Of a DNA stretch of 64,000 bases, positions 36,556-45,736 are shown in pieces (the stretch's first letter is position 1; the number at the start of each line of letters is the position of its first letter). Source of the DNA: CAIWHR01 sp963726765 (lineage in GTDB: Bacteria; Pseudomonadota; Gammaproteobacteria; Burkholderiales; Casimicrobiaceae). The stretch spans positions 434,001-498,000 of the forward strand of contig CAVSDH010000004.1 in the NCBI GenBank assembly GCA_963726765.1, given 5' to 3'. The notes under the pieces were generated by a model. That model made no database searches. It was not told the DNA's origin and saw only the letters and a list, made by a program, of their open reading frames with translations. The translations under genes and the position numbers were made by a program.

Positions 36556-37959
36556 ATGGTCAAATCGGCCCTGCCCTACAGGATTGTCGTTCCCCTGGTT
36601 CTGGGGATCGTCGTATCCATCGCCATCGCGCTATATGCCGAGCTCGGCTACCGCCGGCTCGAGGTCGCCAATCGGCAGATGGCGGTCGCGCTTGAGATGC
36701 AGGCAAACCTGCTGGAAATGCTTTCGCTCATCGTCAATGCCGAAACCGGGGAACGTGGATACCTCCTGACCGGGAACGAGGAATATCTGGAGCCGTACAA
36801 CACGGCAGTGCCGAAGATCGACAATGCGTTTCACCGGCTCCGCGAGATGCTCGTCGACAATGGAACCGTCGCCCAGCGGGATATCCTCGGGCGAGTAAAC
36901 TCGCTCGTCGGCAAGAAAATTTCGGAGCTCGAAGCCGCGATCGCACTGTACAAGAGTGACGGTGCACGGGTTGCGCAGGCGCTGATGGACACCGGCATCG
37001 GCAAGCGGACGATGGACGAGATACGTGCCGCAATCGACGAGATGACAGCAGCCCATCGGCACCAGCTCGACCTGGCGACGAATCGGTGGGCCGCCGACAT
37101 CGATTTCGCCCGCATCGGCATGCAGATCATGACCGGATTCACCGTGATGTTGCTTCTGGTCGTCTGGCTGCTTGCCGGTCGCGATACGCGGCAGCGCGAG
37201 CACCGCCGACGAAGCGCCCAGGAGGAGAAGCAGCGGCTGGAAGCGATAGTGGAGGAACGTACCGACGCCCTGTCGGAGCTGTCCAATCACCTGCAGGTGG
37301 TGCGCGAGGAGGAAAAGTCGAAACTGGCCCGCGATATCCACGACGAACTGGGCGGCATCCTGGTGAGCGCGAAGATGGATGTCGCATGGGTGGCGACGCG
37401 TCTGCGGCAGCGCGACCCGGAGGCCACGGCGAAGCTCGATCGCACCCTGGAAATACTTGACGATGGCGTCCAGACAAAGCGGAGAATCATCGAGGAATTG
37501 CGACCGACACTACTCGACAATCTCGGCTTGTCCGCAGCTTTGGATTGGCAGGTTCACGAGATCTGCGACCGCGCCGGGATTCAGTGCAGCATCGTCGTGC
37601 CGGCCGACGACGGCATCATCGAACCGCGGGTGGCGATTGCGCTTTACCGTATCGTGCAGGAAGCGCTCACCAACATCGTCAAGTACGCGCGCGCGCGACA
37701 GGTCCAGGTCGATCTCGAAGCGGGACCGGATGGCATAACATTGCTCGTCACGGACGATGGGGTCGGCATACCGGACGACGCGCAGAGCAACCGGTTGTCG
37801 CACGGTATCGCCGGCATGCGGCAGCGCGTAAGAGCATTGCATGGCGAGTTTTCGATCGGCCGTCGCGCCGAGGGCGGTACGCGGATCCAGGTCAGCCTGC
37901 CTGCGTCACGATCACCCGACCCGAATTCGTCCGGAACACCGGTTTTGGGATTGCCGTAG
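36556..37959 (+). CDS. CHASE3 sensor histidine kinase (NarX/DegS-type, HisKA_3)
   Basis: 467 residues. One membrane segment (9-27), a CHASE3 periplasmic domain (about 40-185, with NAETGERGYLLTGNEEYLEPY typical of the family), a second membrane segment (about 195-213) and a coiled linker. The HisKA_3 domain follows with phosphoacceptor His in ARDIHDELGGILVSAKMD, then a HATPase domain (VQEALTNIVKYARA, TDDGVGIPDD, GIAGMRQRVRALHG). Kinases of this class phosphorylate NarL/FixJ regulators; the NarL-type regulator at 40169-40801 is the nearest candidate partner. A promoter is proposed just upstream. Confidence 0.92.
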   Translation: MVKSALPYRIVVPLVLGIVVSIAIALYAELGYRRLEVANRQMAVALEMQANLLEMLSLIVNAETGERGYLLTGNEEYLEPYNTAVPKIDNAFHRLREMLVDNGTVAQRDILGRVNSLVGKKISELEAAIALYKSDGARVAQALMDTGIGKRTMDEIRAAIDEMTAAHRHQLDLATNRWAADIDFARIGMQIMTGFTVMLLLVVWLLAGRDTRQREHRRRSAQEEKQRLEAIVEERTDALSELSNHLQVVREEEKSKLARDIHDELGGILVSAKMDVAWVATRLRQRDPEATAKLDRTLEILDDGVQTKRRIIEELRPTLLDNLGLSAALDWQVHEICDRAGIQCSIVVPADDGIIEPRVAIALYRIVQEALTNIVKYARARQVQVDLEAGPDGITLLVTDDGVGIPDDAQSNRLSHGIAGMRQRVRALHGEFSIGRRAEGGTRIQVSLPASRSPDPNSSGTPVLGLP

Positions 37960-38062
37960 GAGCCTTCGATCGGCAGGACTGGGGGACCTCGACCGTACCG
38001 CCATCCGCCGTAATCCGGATGCGTCCATGTTCAATTGCGGATCCGTGCAAGGGACGGTGCGC

Positions 38063-38332
38063 TTACCGTTCGGCGTCATTTGCCGAACCTGCCGACGCGA
38101 ATTCGCTGCGCGTAAACACACCCACAGGTCGCAAGGAGTGTGCGTCGACGACGAGGCGACATCCCCGAGACAGCGGCAAATCACTTGCATAATAGTTTGG
38201 TGTGAATCCCTGATGCGGCGCCACAACGAACCATTTTTCCGATTTCCCGTTATTCTGGTATTCGACGACGAACTCTAGGCAACCCATTGGCGAGCAGATG
38301 AGCTGGTCCAGCTCGAGTTGAAGCGCGGTCAT
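38063..38332 (-). CDS. Unknown small protein
   Basis: Not recognised. 89 residues of mixed, natural-looking composition with several aromatic residues (EYQNNGKSEKWFVVAPHQGF) and no membrane segment. Its ATG shares ATGA with the stop of the small membrane protein gene 38329-38514, so translation is probably coupled. It is the last gene of a three-gene minus-strand set. Confidence 0.55.
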   Translation of the reverse strand: MTALQLELDQLICSPMGCLEFVVEYQNNGKSEKWFVVAPHQGFTPNYYASDLPLSRGCRLVVDAHSLRPVGVFTRSEFASAGSANDAER

Positions 38333-38514
38333 GGATCCGTCCGGTCGGCTCGCGGTGCGGCGGAAATGTGCGCCAGATCGGGTCCCGCGACGGCCAGTAT
38401 TTCATTCAGCACGATGGCTGCATCGCGCACGGATCGGTCGCGCCTGGGGAGCTCGACCATCGCAACGGCAATGGCCACGATGCAGGCAAACTCGACGACC
38501 GTCATCCGTGGCAT
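38329..38514 (-). CDS. Unknown small membrane protein
   Basis: 61 residues with one hydrophobic helix near the N-terminus (VEFACIVAIAVAMVEL, about 6-21) and a polar tail. GGGAG lies eight bases before the ATG at 38514, a good ribosome site. It overlaps the next gene by ATGA and follows the secreted Cys protein by about 60 bases. No family was recognised. Confidence 0.55.
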   Translation of the reverse strand: MPRMTVVEFACIVAIAVAMVELPRRDRSVRDAAIVLNEILAVAGPDLAHISAAPRADRTDP

Positions 38515-38576
38515 GGCCGCGGCTCCCTGCTAGGTGACGGGCACAAGTCGAATGCGTCCTTGAAAGCAGCTTCCAA

Positions 38577-39212
38577 TCAGTCGCGCTTTCCGATGGCGAC
38601 CCGGTCTGGGGCGTCAGGCTTCCGTTGCGAGGCGCCGTGATTTGCCTTGGCCGTCGTGACCGCGGATGCGTCGTGCCTGGTTTCTGCATCGCGGTCGGCC
38701 TTGGCTTCTACAATTGCCCTCGCAAACGCCGCTTTGGCTTGCGCCAAACAGGTTTCTCGTGGAGGGCCTACGACGTCATTGCATTTTGCGCTGGCGATAC
38801 GGTAGTCGGCATTTGCCGTCGCTATACGCCAATTTTCATAAGCCTTGGGCGTGTTCTTGAATGCGGCATCGGCTTGAGCTTTCCAGACTGTCACCCGCCC
38901 CTTGGCTTCCTCCATGCAGACGAACCGAACGATGCCCGACTGACGGCCGCATGTCGCCTCGTCCGCCCGGTACTGCAAATCGGCGTTCCGAAGGGCGCGA
39001 GCATGCGCGGCCTTGCTCATGGTCTGCGCGTCCGCGAGATTGCCGATACCCACGGCCACCGCCATGCTCACCGGAACAATCATCGCCCGAGCCCGCGACC
39101 GAATCGACCTGGCGGCGACCGAATTGATACTCCGGTCACCGAGTTCTCCCACGCAACGCACCCTGCTTCGTTCCTCGCGAACTGCGCAACTGCTCGCTCT
39201 GCCTCGATTCAT
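38577..39212 (-). CDS. Secreted Cys-containing protein of unknown function
   Basis: 211 residues. A hydrophobic signal-like stretch (MIVPVSMAVAVGIGNLADAQ) precedes two repeats of one pattern: charged helices with paired Cys (EATCGRQSGIVRFVCMEEAKG and ASAKCNDVVGPPRETCLAQAKA), so two Cys pairs likely form disulfides in the periplasm. This architecture recurs in betaproteobacterial hypothetical proteins. GGGGAG six bases upstream supports the ATG at 39212, giving a long, positively charged N-region; an ATG at 39083 would give a shorter signal peptide. Confidence 0.7.
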   Translation of the reverse strand: MNRGRASSCAVREERSRVRCVGELGDRSINSVAARSIRSRARAMIVPVSMAVAVGIGNLADAQTMSKAAHARALRNADLQYRADEATCGRQSGIVRFVCMEEAKGRVTVWKAQADAAFKNTPKAYENWRIATANADYRIASAKCNDVVGPPRETCLAQAKAAFARAIVEAKADRDAETRHDASAVTTAKANHGASQRKPDAPDRVAIGKRD

Positions 39213-39582
39213 GACCAACTCCCCGTCAGTTGACTGCCGGAATCATCGCTCCATCGTGATCACCATCCCCGCAATGAATGTGCCGACGACCAACCCGATT
39301 GCAAACAGGCACTTGTCACGCGCGTCCACGACCGACGCGAAAAAATGGGGACTCGTCGATGCAAATCGATGCACGTGCGTAGGAATCGGACGACTGGCAA
39401 ACGCGGTGCGACGACGACGCAGATAAGCGAGTGGACCGACAAGGTGAAACGCGTCGAGATGCGGCACGCGGCGAATCCTTCGAAGCGCAAGCCCTGGTCG
39501 TTCCTGGAGATTTGCGCTGCTCGCACGCGACCTTCGCGGCGTGACGGGCGGCATTCGGCCCTTCGGTAGCGTTGGCTCCGCG
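39213..39582. other. Intergenic stretch between secreted protein and CheY-like genes
   Basis: 370 bases with no supported gene. A minus-strand frame ends in a hydrophobic stretch (LFAIGLVVGTFIAGMVI, near 39250-39310) but has no ribosome site or good start, so it is not called. Confidence 0.4.
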
Positions 39583-39978
39583 TCAACAGCGGGGATCAGC
39601 CGCCGCGAGATCCGCCAGCACATCGCGCACCCGAAAGAACTCACGCGACTTGTCGAAGAAATAATCAGCTCCGAAGAAAAGACTTCGGTTGCGGTACTGC
39701 GGAAACGCATAGTTGGTGAACACAATGATCTTGCTGTTCACCGGGCGACGGCCTTTATCCAATTTCTTCAGGACGCCAAGCCCCGTTCCTTCCTTCAATT
39801 GGAGGTCGAGGACCACTGCGTCCCACTCGCCGCCACTTAGCAGTTGCAGCGCGCCCGCTTCGGTATCCGTCTGACCGACGATCGCAAGATTCCGGATCTC
39901 CGAAAGCGATTCGGCGAGGCGTGACCGAATGATGGCGGAATCCTCGACGATCACAACCCGGACTTTCGTTTCGCTCAC
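39583..39978 (-). CDS. Single-domain response regulator (CheY-like)
   Basis: 131 residues, only a receiver domain: RVVIVEDSAIIRSRLAES at the N-terminus with acidic residues E and D, phosphoacceptor Asp in DAVVLDLQLKEGTG, and a K in FFDKSREF. No output domain follows, so it must act by protein contact or as a phosphate sink. The GTG at 39978 has AGGG six bases upstream. The loop after the phosphoacceptor (QLKEGTGL) is that of orphan regulators near hybrid kinases. Confidence 0.82.
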   Translation of the reverse strand: MSETKVRVVIVEDSAIIRSRLAESLSEIRNLAIVGQTDTEAGALQLLSGGEWDAVVLDLQLKEGTGLGVLKKLDKGRRPVNSKIIVFTNYAFPQYRNRSLFFGADYFFDKSREFFRVRDVLADLAAADPRC

Positions 39979-40168
39979 CTGAACCCTGATCGAGAAGTGA
40001 ATGCCGCATCCGCCGGAACTTCGTCCACTCGTGCATACGTCGCAGGAATTGCACAAAGGTCGCTTCCGAGCAAGCTGCGAACGAAACGATATCAGGGCGC
40101 CGCACAAGCGGCTGTCCGTGTTTGTCCGACAATCGCCGGCGGTGCTCGCCATTCCCCGCGATTCGCGT

Positions 40169-40801
40169 TCAATTGATCAGGCCGTTCTTGATCGCGTAGT
40201 ACGTCAGATCGGCATTCGATTTCATCCCCATTTTCTCCAGCACCCTTGCTCGATAGGTGCTGACGGTCTTTACCGAAAGGTGCAGCTCCTCGGCTATCTT
40301 CGACACCGCGACGCCACCCGACAATTTGCAGAATATCTGAAACTCTCTCTGGGACAGTTCGCCGTGCAGCGGTCGATCGGCATCCCCGCTGACCCCGTTG
40401 GCCAGGATCTGTGCAAGCCCGGGACTGACGAACTTTCGGCCCAGTATCACCGTCCGAACGGCTCCGACGAGCTGCGTCGACGCCGCCTCCTTGTTGACGT
40501 ATCCCGAGGCACCCGCGCGGAGCAGGTTCACCGCGTATTGATCCTCCGAGAATCCCGAAAGCATGAGCACGGGCAGCTCCGGCCGCAGCTGCTTCAACAG
40601 CTTCAGCGTATCGATTCCGCTCTTGTCGGGCATCGAAATGTCGAGCAGGACGACATCGAATTCCGCCGCACGGACGAGTGCGATGACTTCGTTGCCCGTG
40701 GCGGCCTCGCCCGTGATCTGCATGTCGGGCTGGTCCGCGATGAACTGCCTCAGTCCCGCGCGCACGATCGCGTGGTCGTCGGCGATCAGGATTCGAATCA
40801 T
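40169..40801 (-). CDS. NarL/FixJ-family response regulator
   Basis: 210 residues: a receiver domain (ILIADDHAIVRAG, phosphoacceptor Asp in VVLLDISMPDKSG, K in YVNKEA) and a C-terminal LuxR-type helix-turn-helix (LSQREFQIFCKLSGGVAVSKIAEELHLSVKTVSTYRARVLEKM region, residues about 148-190). This is the class of regulator driven by HisKA_3 kinases, so the CHASE3 kinase 3 kb away is a likely partner. It is transcribed with the sigma-54 activator and CheY-like gene in the same direction. Confidence 0.93.
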   Translation of the reverse strand: MIRILIADDHAIVRAGLRQFIADQPDMQITGEAATGNEVIALVRAAEFDVVLLDISMPDKSGIDTLKLLKQLRPELPVLMLSGFSEDQYAVNLLRAGASGYVNKEAASTQLVGAVRTVILGRKFVSPGLAQILANGVSGDADRPLHGELSQREFQIFCKLSGGVAVSKIAEELHLSVKTVSTYRARVLEKMGMKSNADLTYYAIKNGLIN

Positions 40802-40861
40802 TTCGTAATGTACGGACCTGGTGGATGCCGTGAGTGCGATGGCGCTTGCGCGGCCCCGCGA

Positions 40862-41882
40862 TCACCCAGCTGCGAGCGATTGAAAGTCAGCCAGCCGGTT
40901 GTACAGCGTCCTCACGCTGACGCCCAGCATCTCGGCGCACCGGCGCTTGTTGCCTTCGCATAGCTCCAGGGTCGAGTAGATCGCCTGCTTTTCGATTTCG
41001 GCTAGTGGCGTTCCGACGGGAATCCGAAGGCACTCGCGCGCAGGTTCCGCGTGAGATACGCAGGATTCGTCGAAGTCGACCAGGTCGTCGGATAGGATGA
41101 ACGCCCGATGCACTGCGTTCCTGAGTTCGCGCACATTGCCGGGCCAGGCATGCGAGCGGATGTGTTCGATCGCGTGCCGTGAAAATGACTTGCCCACTCC
41201 GTCTGCCTCGTTCAGCTGACGCAGAAAGTGCTCGGCCAGCAGTTCGGCGTCGCCTTCGCGATCGCGCAACGGTGGAAGGGCGATCGGGAAAACCGCCAGT
41301 CGATACATGAGATCCTCGCGCAACTGCCCGTCCCGAACGGCCGCTCTGCGGATCGCGATTGGTCGCGGCAATGATGCGCACATTCGCCAAAAGCTCGAGT
41401 TCGCCGCCGACGCGGCTGTAGCGCGAACTTTCGAGGACGCGAAGCAGGCGCACCTGCAGGTCCAACCCCATTTCGGTAATCTCGTCCAGTAGAAGCGTCC
41501 CTCCGTCCGCGCGCTCGAAGCAACCGCGATGTGTTTTTTCCGCTCCCGTGAATGCGCCCCTCTCGTGACCGAAGATTTCCGCCTCGATGAGGTCGCCGGG
41601 AATGGCGCCGCAGTTAACGGCCAGAAACGGGCGCTGCGCGCGCGCGCTCTGCGCGTGGATCGATTCCGCGACGACTTCCTTCCCGCTCCCTGATTCGCCG
41701 ACGATCAACACGGTGGCCCTGGTCGGCGCCACTTTGTCGATCCGCCGGTAGACCTCCCGCATCGCGGCGGAGGCGCCCAGGAGTTGACCGCAGCGGCCAC
41801 GTGCAGGGGCCGACGCCGCGCGCCGAGCGGCCAGGACCGAAAGCCGGATCGATTCGTCGAATACGGAGTTGCCCTGAAACAT
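40862..41882 (-). CDS. Sigma-54-dependent activator without receiver domain, frameshifted
   Basis: About 340 residues. The AAA+ core has Walker A GESGSGKE, the sigma-54 contact loop GAFTGA, and Walker B GTLLLDEI. A frame slip near 41345-41355 (NRDPQSG against RAAVRDGQLREDLMYRL) separates the first half from the C-terminal lid and Fis-type helix-turn-helix (CEGNKRRCAEMLGVSVRTLYNRL). The N-terminal 25 residues before the AAA+ domain are too short for a receiver or GAF sensor, so control must come from elsewhere, such as the CheY-like protein. ATG at 41882 has AAAGG six bases upstream. Confidence 0.85.
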
Positions 41883-42295
41883 CGTGCGCCTTTCAACGTT
41901 TCGATTAATGGCGCCCATCGTAGGAAACCGGCGAGGCGCGCCGCATAGGTCGGCAGCCTAATTCACTGTCGGAGGCGTCCTACAGGCACACGCTCTGGAC
42001 ATTCGATTCTCGTCTTACAAATTACGCGTTGGCGCTCTGCATGTCCACCGGTTGGAGAGCGTGTCCTCGCCGTATTCGGCGCAATCCACTCATCGGTCTC
42101 TCGCACCGATCATCGACTCGATTCGCCTCGCAGTGCGTATTTCCATGTGCAAATTGTGGTAATCATCGCCGCCCCGGTGGCAAGTGCGTCGGTCGTTGGG
42201 GGACAAACCGCGTTCCCATCGCCCCCCGCTGTCGTCCGTTGCGCGTTAGTGATTACAATTGCCGGTAGCGCAATCACCGCTGGTCAGTCATCGAC
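41883..42295. other. Divergent control region between sigma-54 activator and diguanylate cyclase genes
   Basis: About 410 bases with no gene. I looked for -24/-12 promoter elements (GG-N10-GC) and found none that is convincing on either strand. Confidence 0.4.
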
Positions 42296-43765
42296 ATGGC
42301 GCAACGAGACCTGCAGGATTCGATCGCCCCACTTCGACGTGCGCCATTGCTCGCGCAGATCGGCCTGATCGCCACCGTCTATTTTTTCGCGGCAAAGTTC
42401 TCGTTGTTGGTCGCGATTCCGCCGGGTTATGCGTCGGCGGTGTGGCCATCGTCGGGAATTGCGCTTGCGGCTGTTCTCCTGCTGGGAAATCGCGTCTGGC
42501 CGGGAATCTGGCTCGGCGCGGCCGCGGTCAACTACACGGTCAATGGCTCGCCTTCGCTGTCGGCCCAGATCGGATCGGGCAATACGCTGGAGGCGGTTGT
42601 CGGCGCAGCCTTTCTGCTTCGCAGCATGGGAGTGCCGTACCGGTTCGAAAGCGGAGAAGACGTCGTCAGATTCGTCGCCGTTGCCGCGTCGAGCTCCATG
42701 GTTGCCGCGACGGTCGGCGTCGGTTCGCTCGCGATGTACGGACCGGTGTCGTCGTCGGAATTTCTGCAGAACTGGTGCACGTGGTGGGGAGGCGACACTG
42801 CGGGAATCATCATCGTTGCGCCGCTGCTCCTGAGCTGGAGCGCACTCGACGCCGCCGTCTGGCCGTGGTCGAAGCGGATTGAAGGAGCATGCTTCGGACT
42901 GCTGCTGTTCATGGTCTCATGGGTGATCTTCGGCGGCGCGAAGGAGCAATTTGCGTTCTTTCCGCTGGTCTTCGTCATTGTGCCGTTCATTATCTGGGCG
43001 GCATTCCGGTTCGGCCCGCGCGAGGTCACGCTGGCCAACATGGCGACATGCTCGATCGCCATCTGGTATACCGTCGGCGGGCGCGGTCCGTTTGCGTCCG
43101 CGTCGTTGAATGAAGCATTGCTGATGTTGCTCGCATTCGTGAGCACAGTGGTGACCACCGGGCTCGTGCTTAGCGCGGTCGAGGGCCAGCGCGATCGCAC
43201 CGAAGCGGCGCTGCAGCGGGTACTGGAGGAGCTCGAGGAGCAGGCCATCAGGGACCCGATGACGGGCCTCTACAACCGCCGCTATCTTCGAGATTTCCTG
43301 TCGCGTGAACTTATACGCGCCAGGCGCGCGGGCACCACGCTTGCCGTCATCATGATGGATCTTGATCAATTCAAGCGGGTCAATGACACCTTTGGTCATG
43401 ATGCCGGTGACGTCGTGCTGACGCAGGTTGCCGCAATGCTCCTCAAGTCCGTCAGGGGAAGCGACGTGGTTTGTCGATTCGGCGGGGAGGAGTTCGTACT
43501 GGTTTTGACCGACGCCACCCCCGACGTCGCTCTGCGAAGATGCGAAGAGGTTCGCGCGGCATTGAAGCAGCTTGAGCCCGAGCACCAGGGCCGCGCGCTG
43601 GGCCGGCCCACCGCATCCTTCGGCGTCGCCTGGTTCCCGTATCATGCCGACGCCGATGACGCCTTGGTACACGCTTCGGATGAAGCCTTGTACCAGGCGA
43701 AGCGTTCCGGACGCGACTGCATTGCCGTCAGTTCCGCGAGGGCCAATCGACCCCGCCCGACCTAG
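42296..43765 (+). CDS. MASE1-GGDEF diguanylate cyclase
   Basis: 489 residues. The first 300 are a MASE1 membrane sensor of about eight hydrophobic segments (KFSLLVAIPPGYASAVWPSSGIAL is the family core). A short coiled linker leads to a GGDEF domain: RDPMTGLYNRRYLRDFL, MMDLDQFKRVNDTFGHDAGD, and the active-site FGGEEF, so GTP-to-c-di-GMP activity is expected. The C-terminus ends after the domain, with no EAL. The gene faces away from the sigma-54 activator and may share its control region. Confidence 0.93.
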   Translation: MAQRDLQDSIAPLRRAPLLAQIGLIATVYFFAAKFSLLVAIPPGYASAVWPSSGIALAAVLLLGNRVWPGIWLGAAAVNYTVNGSPSLSAQIGSGNTLEAVVGAAFLLRSMGVPYRFESGEDVVRFVAVAASSSMVAATVGVGSLAMYGPVSSSEFLQNWCTWWGGDTAGIIIVAPLLLSWSALDAAVWPWSKRIEGACFGLLLFMVSWVIFGGAKEQFAFFPLVFVIVPFIIWAAFRFGPREVTLANMATCSIAIWYTVGGRGPFASASLNEALLMLLAFVSTVVTTGLVLSAVEGQRDRTEAALQRVLEELEEQAIRDPMTGLYNRRYLRDFLSRELIRARRAGTTLAVIMMDLDQFKRVNDTFGHDAGDVVLTQVAAMLLKSVRGSDVVCRFGGEEFVLVLTDATPDVALRRCEEVRAALKQLEPEHQGRALGRPTASFGVAWFPYHADADDALVHASDEALYQAKRSGRDCIAVSSARANRPRPT

Positions 43766-43828
43766 GCTACCGGCCGGTGATCGGCGGGCTGCGTTCCGCA
43801 GCCGACGCTTGCTGGATGAAGTTGACCG

Positions 43829-44467
43829 GGCGTCACCTGCCGAAGGCGCGAATTCCGTGTCGTCGGCAGCCCGGCGCGCCTACGGGCGAATTTCGGTCTT
43901 CATGAACGGTTGCAGTTGCCGCGGCGCGCGCGTGACCAGCCGGCCGCGAACCCGGCTCCACCACCCGCTCGAACGATCGTCGACGTAGTTGCCGGTATCG
44001 ACGCGCCCCAATGCGTCGAGGAGGCGCTCGATGGATTGAACCCGTTCCCGGCGCCGACTTCCATCAGGCAACAGGCCCAGTGCATATCGGTTGCGATAGC
44101 CGGGGTCGCGCTTGATGCAGTCGACGAGTTCGCGCTGATGCTGGGGACCCAGCGGCGACTCGGTGATCAGCAACATCCAGGCGATGACGATCGGCACCTG
44201 GTAGGTAAACGACTCTCCGGGGTGTACCTTCATTTCCCGGCGAAGGTAGGCGAACAGCAGCCGCCGGCTCTTTCGCACTCGCATGCGCGACGTCACGGAT
44301 CGCCAGTCATTGCGCGGCTGGTACGCATTGACGCCCGCGAGCCGGCTCAATGCAAACAATGCATCGATGCCGTTTTCGGAATGCAGCAATGGGCGTTCCC
44401 ACACTGACATGTCCGGATCCGGGGTGGGTGTCGTCGCTTGCGCTGTCTTTGCCATTGTGCTGTCCAG
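43829..44467 (-). repeat. 639-bp dispersed direct repeat, copy 2
   Basis: Partner of 29062-29700: same strand, same length, no indels, and the same dyad CTGCCGA/TCGGCAG (43837-43869). Left neighbour is the diguanylate cyclase gene; right neighbour is an empty 450 bases. The two copies bound the trehalose and signalling segment. Confidence 0.9.
43880..44455 (-). CDS. Unknown 191-aa protein, copy 2 of a duplicated gene
   Basis: Not recognised; differs from copy 1 at 11 of 191 residues (for example K49N, L86Q, E149G). The reading frame is intact in both, and many differences are conservative, which suggests that selection has acted on the protein since duplication. It has no obvious operon partners; a convergent cyclase gene lies to its left. 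Confidence 0.7.
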   Translation of the reverse strand: MAKTAQATTPTPDPDMSVWERPLLHSENGIDALFALSRLAGVNAYQPRNDWRSVTSRMRVRKSRRLLFAYLRREMKVHPGESFTYQVPIVIAWMLLITESPLGPQHQRELVDCIKRDPGYRNRYALGLLPDGSRRRERVQSIERLLDALGRVDTGNYVDDRSSGWWSRVRGRLVTRAPRQLQPFMKTEIRP

Positions 44468-44915
44468 TCCAACAGACCCTCATCGAGCTACCGAGTTCCG
44501 TTGAAAATCCCGATGACCCTTTCGAGCGCCCGGTTTCCGTCCGGATTCCGCCGCTTACGTCGGTGCCGGAATGCGAGGCTTTCCACGGCCACCGCGCCGG
44601 GATTGCCATGGCAGCCATGGGGTCGGGCATCGATCGATCGCCTTTCCTTCGCAATGCCAGAACAATCGGCAGGACCAACGACTCGGCGATCGCGAAAAAG
44701 CATGTCCGCCACGACCGTCGCGACCGGGCTGAACCCGTAAATCTACACCATTGCCAATGGACTTGCTTGCAAACCTGCATTCCGATTTGCCGTAGTCTCG
44801 ATGCCGTTGCCTGCCAGGACGGAGCAGGCATCACCGCGAGCGCGCCCGTTCCCAAACTTGCGCCGATCGCAAACTGTCGGTGCATCCGCGATTCGTGAGG
44901 TGCCGCGGATCTTTT
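44468..44915. other. Intergenic stretch right of repeat copy 2
   Basis: About 450 bases with no supported gene. It is visibly less GC-rich than the paa genes to its right. The promoter for the 191-aa gene copy must lie here, but no clear boxes were found. Confidence 0.4.
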
Positions 44916-45683
44916 CTATGGGCTCCCCAGGATGTCGCGGTCGTTGCGCGGCTGCGTCGGGCGCGCATTCATCGGGTAGAGCCTTCCGAAGCGCGCAATC
45001 TGCTCCGCGGAAACCGTGACCGGTACCTGCATGACGAACCACGTGACACCTTCCGTGCACGGCGGCGCCGTCAGCGAGCCGGCGTACGTGTAATACCCTT
45101 TGTTCTTCGGCAGCAGACCCAGCGCGTTGATCGTCACGCCGTCGATGACGCTCTCCTTGCCCTTGCCCGACGGCAGGTTGCTCCAGATGGTCTTCAGCAC
45201 CGGATTTTCCGCCCCGGCATCGAACGGCACGGCGATGATGCCGACCTTGCCGTCCTTGTCCTTGTGCACGAGGTGCGCGGACATCTCGTGACCTTTGCCG
45301 TTGACCTTTTCCTCGCCGGGCCTGTGAAAGGTGATCGCGACAAGCTCGTAGCGCTTGCCGTTGACGGTAACCCAGCTGTCCGGTGCATAGTTGACCTGAA
45401 CGGTGTGTCCGTCATCGACGATGCGCAGCGGAGACGGCTTGTAGTTGAAGAGCAGCGCGGGCAGGTCGCCCTTCCGCACGTTGGCGTCGGGAATGTCGAT
45501 GGGAGATTGCAGCTCGCCGCTTGCGCACAACGCGAATTCCTTGCCGAGCTTGCCCCATTTGGCCGGGCCGGATGGCCCCGCATAGGACCAGCCTGCGGTG
45601 TCCGCGCCAATGCACGGCACGGAAAAAATCGCGAGCCCTGCGGCCAGGATCGCCACCATGATTCCATCGAATTTGCGTTCCAT
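44916..45683 (-). CDS. Alpha-carbonic-anhydrase-like periplasmic protein with altered zinc site
   Basis: 255 residues with a signal peptide (about 1-27) and the alpha-carbonic-anhydrase fold (WGKLGKEFALCASGELQSPIDI, SLTAPPCTEGVTWFV). The zinc site of true enzymes is QFHFH plus a later HLVH. Here the first position reads AITFH, so the first of the three His ligands is Thr; the second (H120) and third (H137 in AHLVH) remain. The nearby PSEH is PGEE. Hydration of CO2 at the classical site is therefore doubtful; it may be a carbonic-anhydrase-related protein. ATG at 45683; it lies downstream of paaK on the same strand. Confidence 0.8.
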   Translation of the reverse strand: MERKFDGIMVAILAAGLAIFSVPCIGADTAGWSYAGPSGPAKWGKLGKEFALCASGELQSPIDIPDANVRKGDLPALLFNYKPSPLRIVDDGHTVQVNYAPDSWVTVNGKRYELVAITFHRPGEEKVNGKGHEMSAHLVHKDKDGKVGIIAVPFDAGAENPVLKTIWSNLPSGKGKESVIDGVTINALGLLPKNKGYYTYAGSLTAPPCTEGVTWFVMQVPVTVSAEQIARFGRLYPMNARPTQPRNDRDILGSP

Positions 45684-45736
45684 CACGCACCCTTTCGTCA
45701 GTGTTTCCGCGCGCCATGCATCGCGCGCCAGCCGCT

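Noticed and set aside
39243..39340. Possible small membrane protein on the minus strand
   Set aside because: Hydrophobic end is present but there is no start with a ribosome site.
41919..42295. Sigma-54 promoter upstream of the diguanylate cyclase gene
   Set aside because: Partial TGGCA-like stretches lack the GC element at the right spacing.
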